From: Candidatus Gastranaerophilales bacterium
GTDB taxonomy: Bacteria > Cyanobacteriota > Vampirovibrionia > Gastranaerophilales > Gastranaerophilaceae
DNA length: 64,000 nucleotides
Direction: 5' to 3'
Assembly (NCBI GenBank): GCA_944325865.1
Contig: CALVBS010000005.1
Location: 62,001-126,000, forward strand
Part shown: piece by piece, positions 25,775 to 34,235 of the stretch
How positions within the stretch are numbered: the first letter of the stretch is position 1
Layout of the letters: each line of letters starts with the position of its first letter
Program-made: the position numbers and the translations under genes
Notes under the pieces: model-generated
What the model saw: the letters and a program-made list of their open reading frames with translations, nothing else
Told to the model about the DNA's origin: nothing
Database searches by the model: none

Positions 25775-26704
25775 TTAGTTAATACATCTTGCGATTCTTA
25801 ACTTTGCACTTCTTGACGGCGGATTTTCAGATATCTCCTCGTGTGTCGCCGTAAGAGGCTTTTTATTTACCAGTTCCAGCTTTGGCGGCGGGCATGTACA
25901 AATCATTTGATTTTTATCACAGTGACACCGTGCCGAATGGTACCTGAATAAGTTTTTCACTATCCTATCCTCCAACGAGTGAAAACTTATTACACTTATT
26001 ATAGCACCAACTTCAAGTAAATCCAACACATCATTTAAAGTATTTTTAACATTTTGTAACTCATGATTCACTTCAATTCGGATAGCCTGAAATACTCTTG
26101 TTGCAGGGTGAATTGACGATTTAATCTTTGGAGTTGCCTCTATTATAATATTTGCAAGTTCAGTTGTTGTTGCAATCTTTTTCATACGCCGCTTTTCCAC
26201 TATTTTTGCAGCGATTCTTTTTGAAAAACGTTCTTCTCCGTATTCTGAAAATATTTTAACCAAATCAGCCTCTGAGTAACTATTTACAACATCATAGGCA
26301 GAAAAATCCGAATCCTGATTAAAACGCATATCGAGAGGAGCTTCTTTTGAAAAAGAAAAACCTCTTTCTGCTTTATTAAATTGATGATAAGATGCACCAA
26401 GGTCAAAAAGCACACCCCCGTCGATTTTTTCGATTCCGAGATTATGTAAAACTTTCTTAATATTTACATAAGAATCTTTTACGATTGTTAAGTTATCGTA
26501 ATCTTTCAGTCTTTCTGAAGCAGCTTTAATAGCATCGTTATCAATATCAAACGCAATCAACCGCCCTTCCGGCGATATTCGTTGCAAGATAAGTTCGCTG
26601 TGACCGCCGCCCCCGAGGGTACAGTCAACATAAAGTTTACCACGCTGACACTCAAGGGCATCAACGGCTTCTTTTTTCATAACGGTATAATGCTTAAATT
26701 CCAT
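25775..26704 (-). CDS. rsmH: 16S rRNA (cytosine-1402-N4)-methyltransferase
   Basis: RsmH (MraW) methylates N4 of C1402 in the decoding centre. The 309-residue protein has the SAM-binding DCTLGGGGHSELIL near 27-40, MRFNQDSDFSAYDVVN near 125-140, the HPATRVFQAIRIEVN block near 210-224 and VISFHSLEDRIVKN near 250-263. A Cys-rich segment near 270-284 (CHCDKNQMICTCPP) may bind zinc, a known feature of some family members. It is the first recognisable gene of a reduced mra cluster; mraZ is replaced upstream by two small paralogous genes. Confidence 0.95.
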   Translation of the reverse strand: MEFKHYTVMKKEAVDALECQRGKLYVDCTLGGGGHSELILQRISPEGRLIAFDIDNDAIKAASERLKDYDNLTIVKDSYVNIKKVLHNLGIEKIDGGVLFDLGASYHQFNKAERGFSFSKEAPLDMRFNQDSDFSAYDVVNSYSEADLVKIFSEYGEERFSKRIAAKIVEKRRMKKIATTTELANIIIEATPKIKSSIHPATRVFQAIRIEVNHELQNVKNTLNDVLDLLEVGAIISVISFHSLEDRIVKNLFRYHSARCHCDKNQMICTCPPPKLELVNKKPLTATHEEISENPPSRSAKLRIARCIN

Positions 26705-26726
26705 ACAGGAATTTTAGCATAAACCG

Positions 26727-26951
26727 TTACACAATAAAACCGTCAAGTCCGCTGTCATCAAAGATTTCTAAAAATTTATTATATGTATAAATTTGAGAAT
26801 CTTCAGGATGTTCAGCATCTATAATAGAGACTGTTCTGCTGCGTTTTTCATCGATTGAAGCCAGTAAAGAATCCATGTCAAAAAGTTCTTCTTCGGCATC
26901 CCGACTTGAAATAAATACAATGTCGTTGTTAATTTTGTTTTCTAACTCCAT
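26727..26951 (-). CDS. Small hypothetical protein, paralog 1, 74 aa
   Basis: An acidic, mostly helical protein of unknown function. Its C-terminus contains DSQIYTYNKFLEIFDDSGLDG, closely matching the neighbour at 26976. GGAG precedes the ATG. The two genes are 24 bp apart and run into rsmH (22 bp), in the position occupied by mraZ in many bacteria. They have no visible similarity to MraZ (no AbrB-like fold). A transcription regulatory or division-related role is only a suggestion from place. Confidence 0.65.
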   Translation of the reverse strand: MELENKINNDIVFISSRDAEEELFDMDSLLASIDEKRSRTVSIIDAEHPEDSQIYTYNKFLEIFDDSGLDGFIV

Positions 26952-26975
26952 AATTACTCCGTTTCTTACTTTACC

Positions 26976-27221
26976 TTACTGTTTAAACCCGTCAAAGCCC
27001 ATTGTTTCATATATCTCTAAAAATTTAGGATATGTGTAAATCTGGGTATTTTCCGGTTTTTGTTCATCCATAACAATAATTCTTCCGCTCTTTGCTTTTG
27101 CATCAAGCTTTGAAATAAAGTTGACCATTGAAGTCATAAATGAATGATTTGACAATTCTTTAATTGTCACATTTTTCACAAAGTGAAAATCTTTTTCTTC
27201 AAAAGTATTTGTTAGTTCCAT
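26976..27221 (-). CDS. Small hypothetical protein, paralog 2, 81 aa
   Basis: The protein shares with its neighbour the block IVMDEQKPENTQIYTYPKFL and ends EIYETMGFDGFKQ. The first half (FVKNVTIKELSNHSFMTSMVNF) is a different helix-rich stretch. AAGGAG lies eight bases before the ATG. The paralogy of the two tandem genes implies local duplication. I do not recognise the family and no catalytic residues stand out. Confidence 0.65.
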   Translation of the reverse strand: MELTNTFEEKDFHFVKNVTIKELSNHSFMTSMVNFISKLDAKAKSGRIIVMDEQKPENTQIYTYPKFLEIYETMGFDGFKQ

Positions 27222-27318
27222 AATCTTACTCCTTTGGGACTACATATAACTTTATGCCTTTTATTACGGTCAGGACACAGAAAATCTTTAATTATTTACC
27301 ACTTATATTACAAAAAAG

Positions 27319-29256
27319 TTACAATATCATTACATGCAACCCGCCATTAAAATGCTGCCAAAAGTCTTCTTTAGAATAAACTTTTTCATTTGCACTATTA
27401 TGAGGTTCTTTAACAATAACATTATCACCGTCAATTTTTACCCAGTATTGATGTGATTCAAATTCAGAGGTTTTTGCATCCGCACAGATTACAACATTTG
27501 GCTGTAATCTTTCCAGTTCATCTAATGCGGACAAGCCTCCCATTACAATCAAAGGTTTATTTTTATATTTTGCTATTGTATTAGAATCCAGTTCACAAAG
27601 ATTTCCACCCTCCATAACAGAAAGGTGTGTTTCTGAAGGATTGTCCGGATTTATAGCGGACACAACCATGCTTGAGGTATTTCCCGTTAAAATTTCAAAT
27701 GCTTTAAAAGCATGCCCGCCATCGAGAGTTGCCGGAGGAATCTGGTCTTCGTAATATCGTTTAAAAGCGATTTCCATTGCTCGTAAATCTGCATCACCTT
27801 TAGAAAGACGTCCGGATTTTAACAAATCATCCTGAGTAATTATATATTCTTTTTTACCGCCTTCAAGTTTGACTGAAATATCCTGAGTTTCAGGATTTAT
27901 AGAAACACAATCTGATATAAGATTTTTACCGTTAGGAGTTTCCGCTATTCCGTTCAACGCCGCAAGAAGCCAGCAGTCACCCGTTACTCCCTGATAATTT
28001 ATTTTATCAATTTCTCCATTTGCTGCATCAATGAATAAATCGTTATTTTCAAGCATACTGACTGCTATCTCTAATGTTTTTTGAGCTTCAGGTAATTTCA
28101 CATTATCACATAAATCCAGCCGCCTGCAAATATAATTTATACCCTTATCTACAGCTTCTTTATTATCACAATATAAATCGGAAGATTCTCTTTTAACCAT
28201 TACAAATTTTTCTTTTAATGCATTTGTAATATGATTAATTTGAGCTGACCGCTCTGTTCTATCAGGATTTTCAAAAATTTTTTCAAGAAGACCGTTTTGC
28301 AAACGCACAGACACATCAACTTTTGACAGATCTGTTTCAAAAGAATCTTTCAATAATTCACGTTCTTCGTCAGTCATATCCTTTGCAGCTTCAATTTGAC
28401 GATTCCTGAAAGAATAATCATTTATAACATCAACAACATTATCACAGTCAATCTTTTTTATATTCTCATCGGAAAAATCCTTTGCAAGAGCAGTTGCAAC
28501 AGGATGAAGTTCATGTCCTGCAACTATTTCCGTTGTTTTAGCCACAGAGCCGTCAGGATTATAATATTCTTTACTTCTGATTAGCGGGTCATCACTATAT
28601 CGTGTTGAGTCAACAAGCCGCATATCTTTGTTATAATGTTTTACTTCTACAAGATTGTTATTCTTGTCATAAAAATTTTCGTAATGAGCTTCCGGATATT
28701 TTTCATCTATATTATGAATTTTAGTTATCTGGTTATCTATCTTAGGATTGAATTCTCGTTCAACAATCTTTTTCCCTGTTTCAGTGTCATAAACAGTTTC
28801 AAATTCCGGAAACCCCGTATCCTTATTATGGATTGTTTCCATCTCAATTCTGTCTTTTTGGTCATAGCGAATAACAGATAAGTGTTTTTGAGTCTTTTTA
28901 TCTAAAAAAATCTTAATTTTACCATAACTGCTATACATAACAGACTCAATAACATCATCGGAAAATACAGTTTCAGCCTTTAATTGTCCGTTTTCATCAA
29001 AAAACCACTCTTTATCCTTTTCTTTTGTCTGTGGATTTATAAGGATTTTAGTTCTTATATTGCCATTATCATAATATTCGTAATTATAATTTTCATTTTT
29101 ATCCTGCTGAACCTCTAAACCTTTCATATCCGGCTCAGTTGGTATAGTAGCACCTGTAGTCATAATAGACCCCATGCCAAGTATATTACTCTTTTTATAT
29201 GCATTCTGAAAATCTACATTCAGTTTCAGTTCACTATTTGGTCCGTTCACACTCAT
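27319..29256 (-). CDS. Calpain-family (C2) cysteine protease with N-terminal YwqK-like repeats
   Basis: A 645-residue protein with two parts. Residues ~35-270 contain about eight imperfect YwqK/MORN-2-like repeats (for example YEYYDNGNIRTKILINPQ, WFFDENGQLKAETVF, YYNPDGSVAKTTEI). Residues ~420-645 are a calpain-type papain fold: QGVTGDCWLLAAL with the nucleophile Cys428, then SHQYWV with His602 and KEPHNS with Asn620, in the order and spacing expected for the C2 triad. Calpain-like proteases are known in bacteria but usually uncharacterised. There is no signal peptide or prodomain. The gene has AAGG before the ATG and lies just downstream of the gltX terminator. Function is unknown; a modifying or toxin-like role is possible. 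Confidence 0.82.
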   Translation of the reverse strand: MSVNGPNSELKLNVDFQNAYKKSNILGMGSIMTTGATIPTEPDMKGLEVQQDKNENYNYEYYDNGNIRTKILINPQTKEKDKEWFFDENGQLKAETVFSDDVIESVMYSSYGKIKIFLDKKTQKHLSVIRYDQKDRIEMETIHNKDTGFPEFETVYDTETGKKIVEREFNPKIDNQITKIHNIDEKYPEAHYENFYDKNNNLVEVKHYNKDMRLVDSTRYSDDPLIRSKEYYNPDGSVAKTTEIVAGHELHPVATALAKDFSDENIKKIDCDNVVDVINDYSFRNRQIEAAKDMTDEERELLKDSFETDLSKVDVSVRLQNGLLEKIFENPDRTERSAQINHITNALKEKFVMVKRESSDLYCDNKEAVDKGINYICRRLDLCDNVKLPEAQKTLEIAVSMLENNDLFIDAANGEIDKINYQGVTGDCWLLAALNGIAETPNGKNLISDCVSINPETQDISVKLEGGKKEYIITQDDLLKSGRLSKGDADLRAMEIAFKRYYEDQIPPATLDGGHAFKAFEILTGNTSSMVVSAINPDNPSETHLSVMEGGNLCELDSNTIAKYKNKPLIVMGGLSALDELERLQPNVVICADAKTSEFESHQYWVKIDGDNVIVKEPHNSANEKVYSKEDFWQHFNGGLHVMIL

Positions 29257-29286
29257 AAAAATAAAACCTTTTTATCTTTATCGGCA

Positions 29287-29320
29287 AAAATCCGAATTTC
29301 TTTAAAGAAATTCGGATTTT
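29287..29320 (-). terminator. Terminator of gltX (34-bp perfect palindrome)
   Basis: A perfect 34-base inverted repeat centred at 29303/29304 (AAAATCCGAATTTCTTT and its complement) ends in a T run on the minus strand, 22 bases beyond the gltX stop. It also abuts the start of the next gene in the same direction (29256), leaving about 30 bp for any separate promoter. Confidence 0.8.
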
Positions 29321-29341
29321 GTAAAGATATTATACGAAAAC

Positions 29342-30811
29342 CTAAACGGTTTGTTTTATTGCACTGTTGACCCGTTTGAAGGTCTTTTCTTTACCGATAA
29401 TTGCCAGAATTGCAGTCATATCTGCACCGCATATTCTGCCGGTAACGGCAGCTCTGATTGCCCACATGGTAACTTTAGGTTTAATACCCTTTTCTTTATA
29501 GTAAGCCCTGAAAGCTTCCAGTTTTTCATGAAGATTTTCTTCTGTCCAATCCCAATCCTTAGCCTGTTCAAGGAAAGTCTTCAAGACATCCTGAGAAGTT
29601 TCAGTCTCAAGTGTTTCTTTTGCTTTTTCATCAATTTCAACACCTTCTCCAAAGAAATACGGAACAGCATCGGTTATATCTGAAAGCAAAGTTAAAGGTT
29701 CATAAGTAACTTCAACCATTCTTGTATATTGAGCATCTGTAAGTTCTGACAAATCATATTTTTTCAAATACGGTTTAAGTCTTTCTTTCAACTCATCAAT
29801 AGAAAGCATTTTTATATAATGGCTGTTCATCCAGTTTAACTTGTCATATTCAAAAATTGAATTTGAAGAAGAAACTTCGTTAATTCTGAAATCTTTAGCG
29901 ATTTCATCAACTGTTTTGATTTCCTGACCGTCAGAAGGCGACCAGCCGAGAAGTGCGACGAAGTTAATTAAGGCATCAGTCAAATAACCTTTTTCAACAA
30001 ATTCTGAAACAGCAGTTGCACCATGGCGTTTTGAGAGTTTGCTTCTGTCAGGAGCAAGAATCATACCCAGATGTCCAAATCTAGGAACTTCCGCACCAAG
30101 AGCCTCAAATATCAAAATTTGCTTAAATGTATTTGAAATATGGTCTTCACCGCGGATTACGTGCGAAATCTTCATAAGCATATCATCAATTACAACTGCA
30201 AAGTTGTAAGTAGGAGTTCCGTTAGATTTGAAAATAACGAAATCTCCGAGTAAAGAAGTATCCATATGCAATTCGCCTTTTACAAGGTCATCAAATTTCA
30301 AAATTGAAGAATCATGAAAAGCTTTTTGTGCTTTTTCTATATTAAACCTTACTGCAGGTTTTCTGCCTTCTGCACGCAACTTAGCCTTTTCTTCTTCTGT
30401 TAAATTAACACATTTCTTTGTATAAACATAAGGCTTTTTATTTTTAGCAGCTTCTTCTTTTTCAGCCTCAAGTTCTTCCGGAGTACAGAAACATTCATAG
30501 GCAAAACCTTTATCAATAAGTTCCTGAACATATTTCGGATAAATATCAAATCTTTCGGACTGAGTATAAGGCCCGTAAGGACCACCTACATCCGGACCTT
30601 CATCCCAATTAAGCCCGAGAGCTTTCAAACTGTCAAAAATATTATCAATATATGCCTGGCTTGTACGCTCAGCATCGGTATCTTCAATTCTTAAGATAAA
30701 TTTTCCGTTATTTTTTTTAGCAAATAAATAATTAAATAAAGCCGTTCTTGCCGTTCCGATATGCAAATTACCGCTCGGAGACGGGGCTATTCTGACTCTG
30801 ACTTCTGACAT
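29342..30811 (-). CDS. gltX: Glutamyl-tRNA synthetase
   Basis: The 489-residue class Ib synthetase charges tRNA-Glu. The HIGH motif appears as HIGTAR near 17-22 in RIAPSPSGNLHIG, and the KMSKS motif as KLSKRHG near 250. VIRGEDHISNT near 213-223 and ILIFEALG are further GluRS signatures. The anticodon-binding domain forms the C-terminal third. AAGGA precedes the start codon. The nearest genes in the same direction are the restriction-modification pair upstream, but a gap of about 100 bp separates them. Confidence 0.97.
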   Translation of the reverse strand: MSEVRVRIAPSPSGNLHIGTARTALFNYLFAKKNNGKFILRIEDTDAERTSQAYIDNIFDSLKALGLNWDEGPDVGGPYGPYTQSERFDIYPKYVQELIDKGFAYECFCTPEELEAEKEEAAKNKKPYVYTKKCVNLTEEEKAKLRAEGRKPAVRFNIEKAQKAFHDSSILKFDDLVKGELHMDTSLLGDFVIFKSNGTPTYNFAVVIDDMLMKISHVIRGEDHISNTFKQILIFEALGAEVPRFGHLGMILAPDRSKLSKRHGATAVSEFVEKGYLTDALINFVALLGWSPSDGQEIKTVDEIAKDFRINEVSSSNSIFEYDKLNWMNSHYIKMLSIDELKERLKPYLKKYDLSELTDAQYTRMVEVTYEPLTLLSDITDAVPYFFGEGVEIDEKAKETLETETSQDVLKTFLEQAKDWDWTEENLHEKLEAFRAYYKEKGIKPKVTMWAIRAAVTGRICGADMTAILAIIGKEKTFKRVNSAIKQTV

Positions 30812-30913
30812 TTTATATCCTTCTTTCTTCTTTATTAAAATTACTGAAATTTACCATTTACAGCACTGTAAAAGTATCATGAAGACGAAAGTTTTTCAAG
30901 GTTTAAGATAAAA

Positions 30914-31663
30914 TTATTCAACATCAAATAAATCAACAGGATCAAGCTTGAATTGTAACATTTTAGCAGTATCCCGTCCTCCGTCTCCGCCCTTTCTCTG
31001 CATTCCGACCAGACCGATATTTAGAGAACCTTTCGGACTAAAAGCCACATCCGCAGAAGAATAATGCTGCAATACCTGATTAATATTTTTTAAAACCCAT
31101 CTTGATTGATTATCCACATTCTGTATAACAAGAACCCACTCAGCACTAAATTGACCGCGGCCGCGTATTATATCAGAAAGGATTAGAGTCTTATTCTGCT
31201 TGAACCAGTCAAGTATTATTTGTCTCTCCGAATCAGTCATTTCAGAAAAGAACATTCTTCGCTTGTCTCTGGTACCATCCTTATAAGGCGGTAGTTCACC
31301 TGTAAAATACTGCAAAATCATATATACATCAGCGGGGAAATTCCATAATTCATGATAATTTTTTAACCATCTTTTATCAACCTGATTAAATCCGCTTTTA
31401 TTAGAAACGAGCTTAACTTGAATATTTTCTGTATCAAGCCCTTGTTTGAGCTTTATTTTAATCTTAAGATTTATATCAGATTTGTATCCATGTATGACAT
31501 CAGCTTTAACACATTCAATTTCGTCAAGATTGTAATTCATAATCTGAAGCCAGTGCCGTGCATCTTCATCATATAACCAATTCTCAAATTTATCAGCCAC
31601 ATAATGCTCATTTTTAAAACCATTTCTGGCAGTATCCGAGCCTTTTTTCACTAAATCAACCAT
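30914..31663 (-). CDS. Type II restriction endonuclease, HinP1I-like (predicted GCGC)
   Basis: A 249-residue protein whose sequence I recognise as close to R.HinP1I, the G^CGC cutter from Haemophilus. Shared stretches include NIQVKLVSNKSGFNQ and the tail MLQFKLDPVDLFD. The HinP1I active-site pattern SD-x18-QxK is preserved exactly: Ser62-Asp63 and Gln82-x-Lys84. HinP1I is a back-to-back acting PD-(D/E)xK nuclease. The gene is 11 bp downstream of its methyltransferase, methylase first, and starts with a GGAG site. Specificity is inferred from similarity and agrees with the rarity of GCGC in this window. Confidence 0.88.
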   Translation of the reverse strand: MVDLVKKGSDTARNGFKNEHYVADKFENWLYDEDARHWLQIMNYNLDEIECVKADVIHGYKSDINLKIKIKLKQGLDTENIQVKLVSNKSGFNQVDKRWLKNYHELWNFPADVYMILQYFTGELPPYKDGTRDKRRMFFSEMTDSERQIILDWFKQNKTLILSDIIRGRGQFSAEWVLVIQNVDNQSRWVLKNINQVLQHYSSADVAFSPKGSLNIGLVGMQRKGGDGGRDTAKMLQFKLDPVDLFDVE

Positions 31664-31674
31664 TTAAATTTCTC

Positions 31675-32655
31675 CTATTTACAGCATTCCATTAAATTTT
31701 TTGCAATAGCCTGTATAACATTTACAGTCATAGCATTTCCGGCCAGAGAAAGAAGTCTGTTATTGGCAATATTGGCTCCTTTTGCTTTTTTTGCAAGCTC
31801 AAGCGGAAACCCCTGCAAAAGCAAGGCTTCAAACCCTGACAATTTTTTTAATTTTCCATCTTTCACATACAAAATCCCATGCCTGCCTGTTCTGAGTGTC
31901 GGGCATTTATCTTTATAAAGCCGCAAGTCACTCTGGCGGGTATCAATAACAAGATAATCCTGTTTCAGGATATCATTTATATCAAATCTTCCTTTATTAT
32001 ATTTATTATTCAAATATTTCTGAAAAGTTTTATCATTAATATCCAAACAATCACTATTGTCATCAATCAAATAGTTATTTAAACTCTTCATAGGAACAGA
32101 CGCAGGAAAAACAAAATCCTTTTTCAAATTATCTTTCAAATATCCGACAATATAAACTCTCTCTCTCATTTGTGGAACACCGAAATCCGAACTGTCCAGG
32201 ACCTTTGATTTTACACAATAACCGAGCCTTGAAAGTTCATCTGTTATTTTTTTAAAAGTTCTACCCTTATCATGATTAATCAACCCTTTGACATTTTCAA
32301 GAATAAAATAAGGTACTTCTTTCTTTTTCAAAATTTTACACAATCCGTAAATAACCTGTCCGCGGGAGTCTTCAAAACCCTCTCTTTTTCCGACAATACT
32401 AAAAGTCTGACAGGGAAACCCCGCGATTAGAACATCAAAATCTGGCAGAGTATCGGGATTAATATCCATTAAATCTCCGTAATTACATTCTGAATCTCCA
32501 TAAAAAAAACGGTATGTGTCAGAAGCTTTCATATCAATTTCACTGTATCCGGCACAAGACAGACCTGCATCAAGTAACCCGAGCCTTCCCCCACCGATTC
32601 CGGCACAGAAATCAATAAATTTTTTATTGTTTCTTTTTAAATCTAAAGATTTCAT
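31675..32655 (-). CDS. C5-cytosine DNA methyltransferase, HhaI/HinP1I-like
   Basis: The 326-residue enzyme has all key motifs of m5C methyltransferases: FIDFCAGIGGGRLGLLDAG (I) near 13-31, GFPCQTFS (IV, nucleophile Cys82), FILENVKGL (VI) near 125, QMRERVYIVG (VIII), and AGNAMTVNVI (X) near 307-316. Its short target-recognition region is in the 190-270 stretch. The genetic pairing with a HinP1I-like nuclease predicts GCGC specificity, as for M.HhaI. There is no ribosome binding site; a -10-like TATAAT touches the ATG. It is the first gene of the restriction-modification operon, and no controller protein is present. Confidence 0.92.
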   Translation of the reverse strand: MKSLDLKRNNKKFIDFCAGIGGGRLGLLDAGLSCAGYSEIDMKASDTYRFFYGDSECNYGDLMDINPDTLPDFDVLIAGFPCQTFSIVGKREGFEDSRGQVIYGLCKILKKKEVPYFILENVKGLINHDKGRTFKKITDELSRLGYCVKSKVLDSSDFGVPQMRERVYIVGYLKDNLKKDFVFPASVPMKSLNNYLIDDNSDCLDINDKTFQKYLNNKYNKGRFDINDILKQDYLVIDTRQSDLRLYKDKCPTLRTGRHGILYVKDGKLKKLSGFEALLLQGFPLELAKKAKGANIANNRLLSLAGNAMTVNVIQAIAKNLMECCK

Positions 32656-32837
32656 ATTATATAAATAACTTCAGTTACTTCTTAAAACAACTATAATTAT
32701 AATATGCATAATTGCTGATTTCAAGACACATTAAGACTCATTTCAGATAAGTGGTCTAAATAATCTTGTAAAACAGTGCTGTGAATATGCCCTGGATAAT
32801 CTTGAGACTGAAGATAAGTAAAGCCTGTTAACATAAT

Positions 32838-32865
32838 TTGACTGACTTTGATTAAAGTGTACAAT
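32838..32865 (+). promoter_or_regulatory. Promoter giving a leaderless transcript
   Basis: TTGACT (32838-32843) and TACAAT (32860-32865) are 16 bp apart. Only six bases separate the -10 from the ATG at 32872, so transcription should start on or next to the start codon. No ribosome binding site is present. Confidence 0.6.
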
Positions 32866-32871
32866 TAAATT

Positions 32872-33684
32872 ATGAAGAGGATTTTAATATTACTTCTTAT
32901 ATTTATGTCTGCATTGAATTTCGGAGCTTTTGCAAAAAATACTGATGCATCAACCGATGATGACAACATTCTCCCGAATATTTTTATATGGCATATTCCT
33001 GATGAAGAACAGGAATCTTATGATACTAATGAAGAAACTGAAAATGAAGGGGAAGAAATCAGTCTTAAAATTATGCCTGATGAAATTCCGCTGAAAGGCT
33101 ATGCTGAATATGAGGATAATGCTGACGCTATCTATCTTAAAGATGAGAATAACAATTTTGTATTAAATTTAAGAATTCCGCAAAAAATTGAGTCAAAAAA
33201 ACTTGTTGACAGCAAAGAAATGAATAACCATAAAACTTATTCAATATTTAATTCAGAAGAATATAATATTCAGCCGAAATCTCTTATGGCTGTTGAAAAA
33301 AAAGGAAATTTTTCATACGGAACACTTTTTAACAGCGGAATTGATAATGCTCAGCTGGAACGCTCCACAACTCTTTTTACCAGATATGAAAAGAAAAAAT
33401 TTGCTATAAATTCCGCTTACAAAAAAAATAATCTAACTACTTACGGTCTGAATACGGACAATTTCTATATAGCACCGGAACTAAAATTTAACGATATATT
33501 TTCACTCTCTGAAATTCTTTCAACAGACATTACAAGAAACAGACGAAAAGGAGAAATCATCCTTTCTGTAAGTCCTCTGAAAGATGACCGCATGAAATTC
33601 GAAATCGGTGCAGGAACAACATATGATATAAATAACGACCGTTCCTGGTCACAGGTAAAATTCAATACAAAATTTAAATTGTAA
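32872..33684 (+). CDS. Secreted hypothetical protein, possible outer-membrane strand protein
   Basis: The 270-residue protein has a signal peptide (MKRILILLLIFMSALNFGAFA). An acidic stretch follows (DEEQESYDTNEETENEGEEIS), then beta-strand-rich segments. The last ~110 residues alternate hydrophobic and polar residues (FAINSAYKKNNLTTYGLN, FYIAPELKFNDIFSLSEILS) and the chain ends VKFNTKFKL. This resembles a short outer-membrane beta-barrel or surface protein. Its promoter predicts a leaderless mRNA. It is followed by an FtsB-like gene 77 bp later. The barrel is inference; no family is recognised. Confidence 0.75.
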   Translation: MKRILILLLIFMSALNFGAFAKNTDASTDDDNILPNIFIWHIPDEEQESYDTNEETENEGEEISLKIMPDEIPLKGYAEYEDNADAIYLKDENNNFVLNLRIPQKIESKKLVDSKEMNNHKTYSIFNSEEYNIQPKSLMAVEKKGNFSYGTLFNSGIDNAQLERSTTLFTRYEKKKFAINSAYKKNNLTTYGLNTDNFYIAPELKFNDIFSLSEILSTDITRNRRKGEIILSVSPLKDDRMKFEIGAGTTYDINNDRSWSQVKFNTKFKL

Positions 33685-33761
33685 AAATATTAACATATAA
33701 TTGAACCTTATAAATATTTAATTTATAATTTAGAAAAAGCAAGACTGCTAAGGAGCTTCAG

Positions 33762-34235
33762 TTGGAAAATAATATATCCGACAGCGGAGTAAATCTCCCT
33801 AATATTCCGACACCGCCTCCCGTAAACGGGCAGGAACAGACCCTTGCCGTAAAATCAAAAAAAAGAATTAAGCAACATAAAAGAAAAATAGGATTTTATT
33901 ATTCATTCTTAACCGTTGTGTTGCTTTTTTGCCTTGTACAGGTTGGTTTTGGTGCAATTCTGAATATTTCCAAAATTATTGCTTACAAAGCAAAAATATT
34001 AACTATGGAAAAAGTCAGAGATGATGCTGAAAATAGAAACAAAGAATTAAAATCCGACATAAAATTCTTCTCAAAAACAGCCAGTCTTGAAGAAATTGCC
34101 AGAAATAATCTCAAAATGGCCGGAGAAGATGAAGTTTTAATTATCATAAATAATAATTCTAATTCAGCAGACACCGAAGAGAAAAGTAACAACAACAAAG
34201 ATAAAAACGAAAAAAGAACTAACGGAGAGCATTAA
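33762..34235 (+). CDS. FtsB/DivIC-like septum formation initiator, TTG start
   Basis: The 157-residue protein has a proline-rich N-terminus, a basic stretch (KSKKRIKQHKRK), one membrane helix near 44-68, a coiled-coil (KAKILTMEKVRDDAENRNKELK), and then the DivIC/FtsB-type motif LEEIARNNLKMAGEDEVLII near 108-127. A disordered asparagine- and lysine-rich tail follows. It starts at TTG (33762) behind an AGGAGC site; no ATG is available upstream in frame. It overlaps the start of the TPR gene by one base. FtsB pairs with FtsL and FtsQ in the divisome, and an FtsL-like gene is elsewhere in this window. Confidence 0.75.
   Translation: MENNISDSGVNLPNIPTPPPVNGQEQTLAVKSKKRIKQHKRKIGFYYSFLTVVLLFCLVQVGFGAILNISKIIAYKAKILTMEKVRDDAENRNKELKSDIKFFSKTASLEEIARNNLKMAGEDEVLIIINNNSNSADTEEKSNNNKDKNEKRTNGEH

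Noticed and set aside
31150-31175. A GCGGCCGC-containing patch inside the HinP1I-like gene
   Set aside because: A NotI-type site in coding sequence, with no structure around it; it is not a GCGC site and marks nothing by itself.
32721-32834. A 37-codon reading frame on the minus strand between the methylase gene and the 270-aa secreted gene, starting MLTGFTYLQSQ
   Set aside because: It reads like protein but has no ribosome binding site, is short, and overlaps the promoter of the opposite gene. It may be a remnant; evidence is too thin to call a gene.
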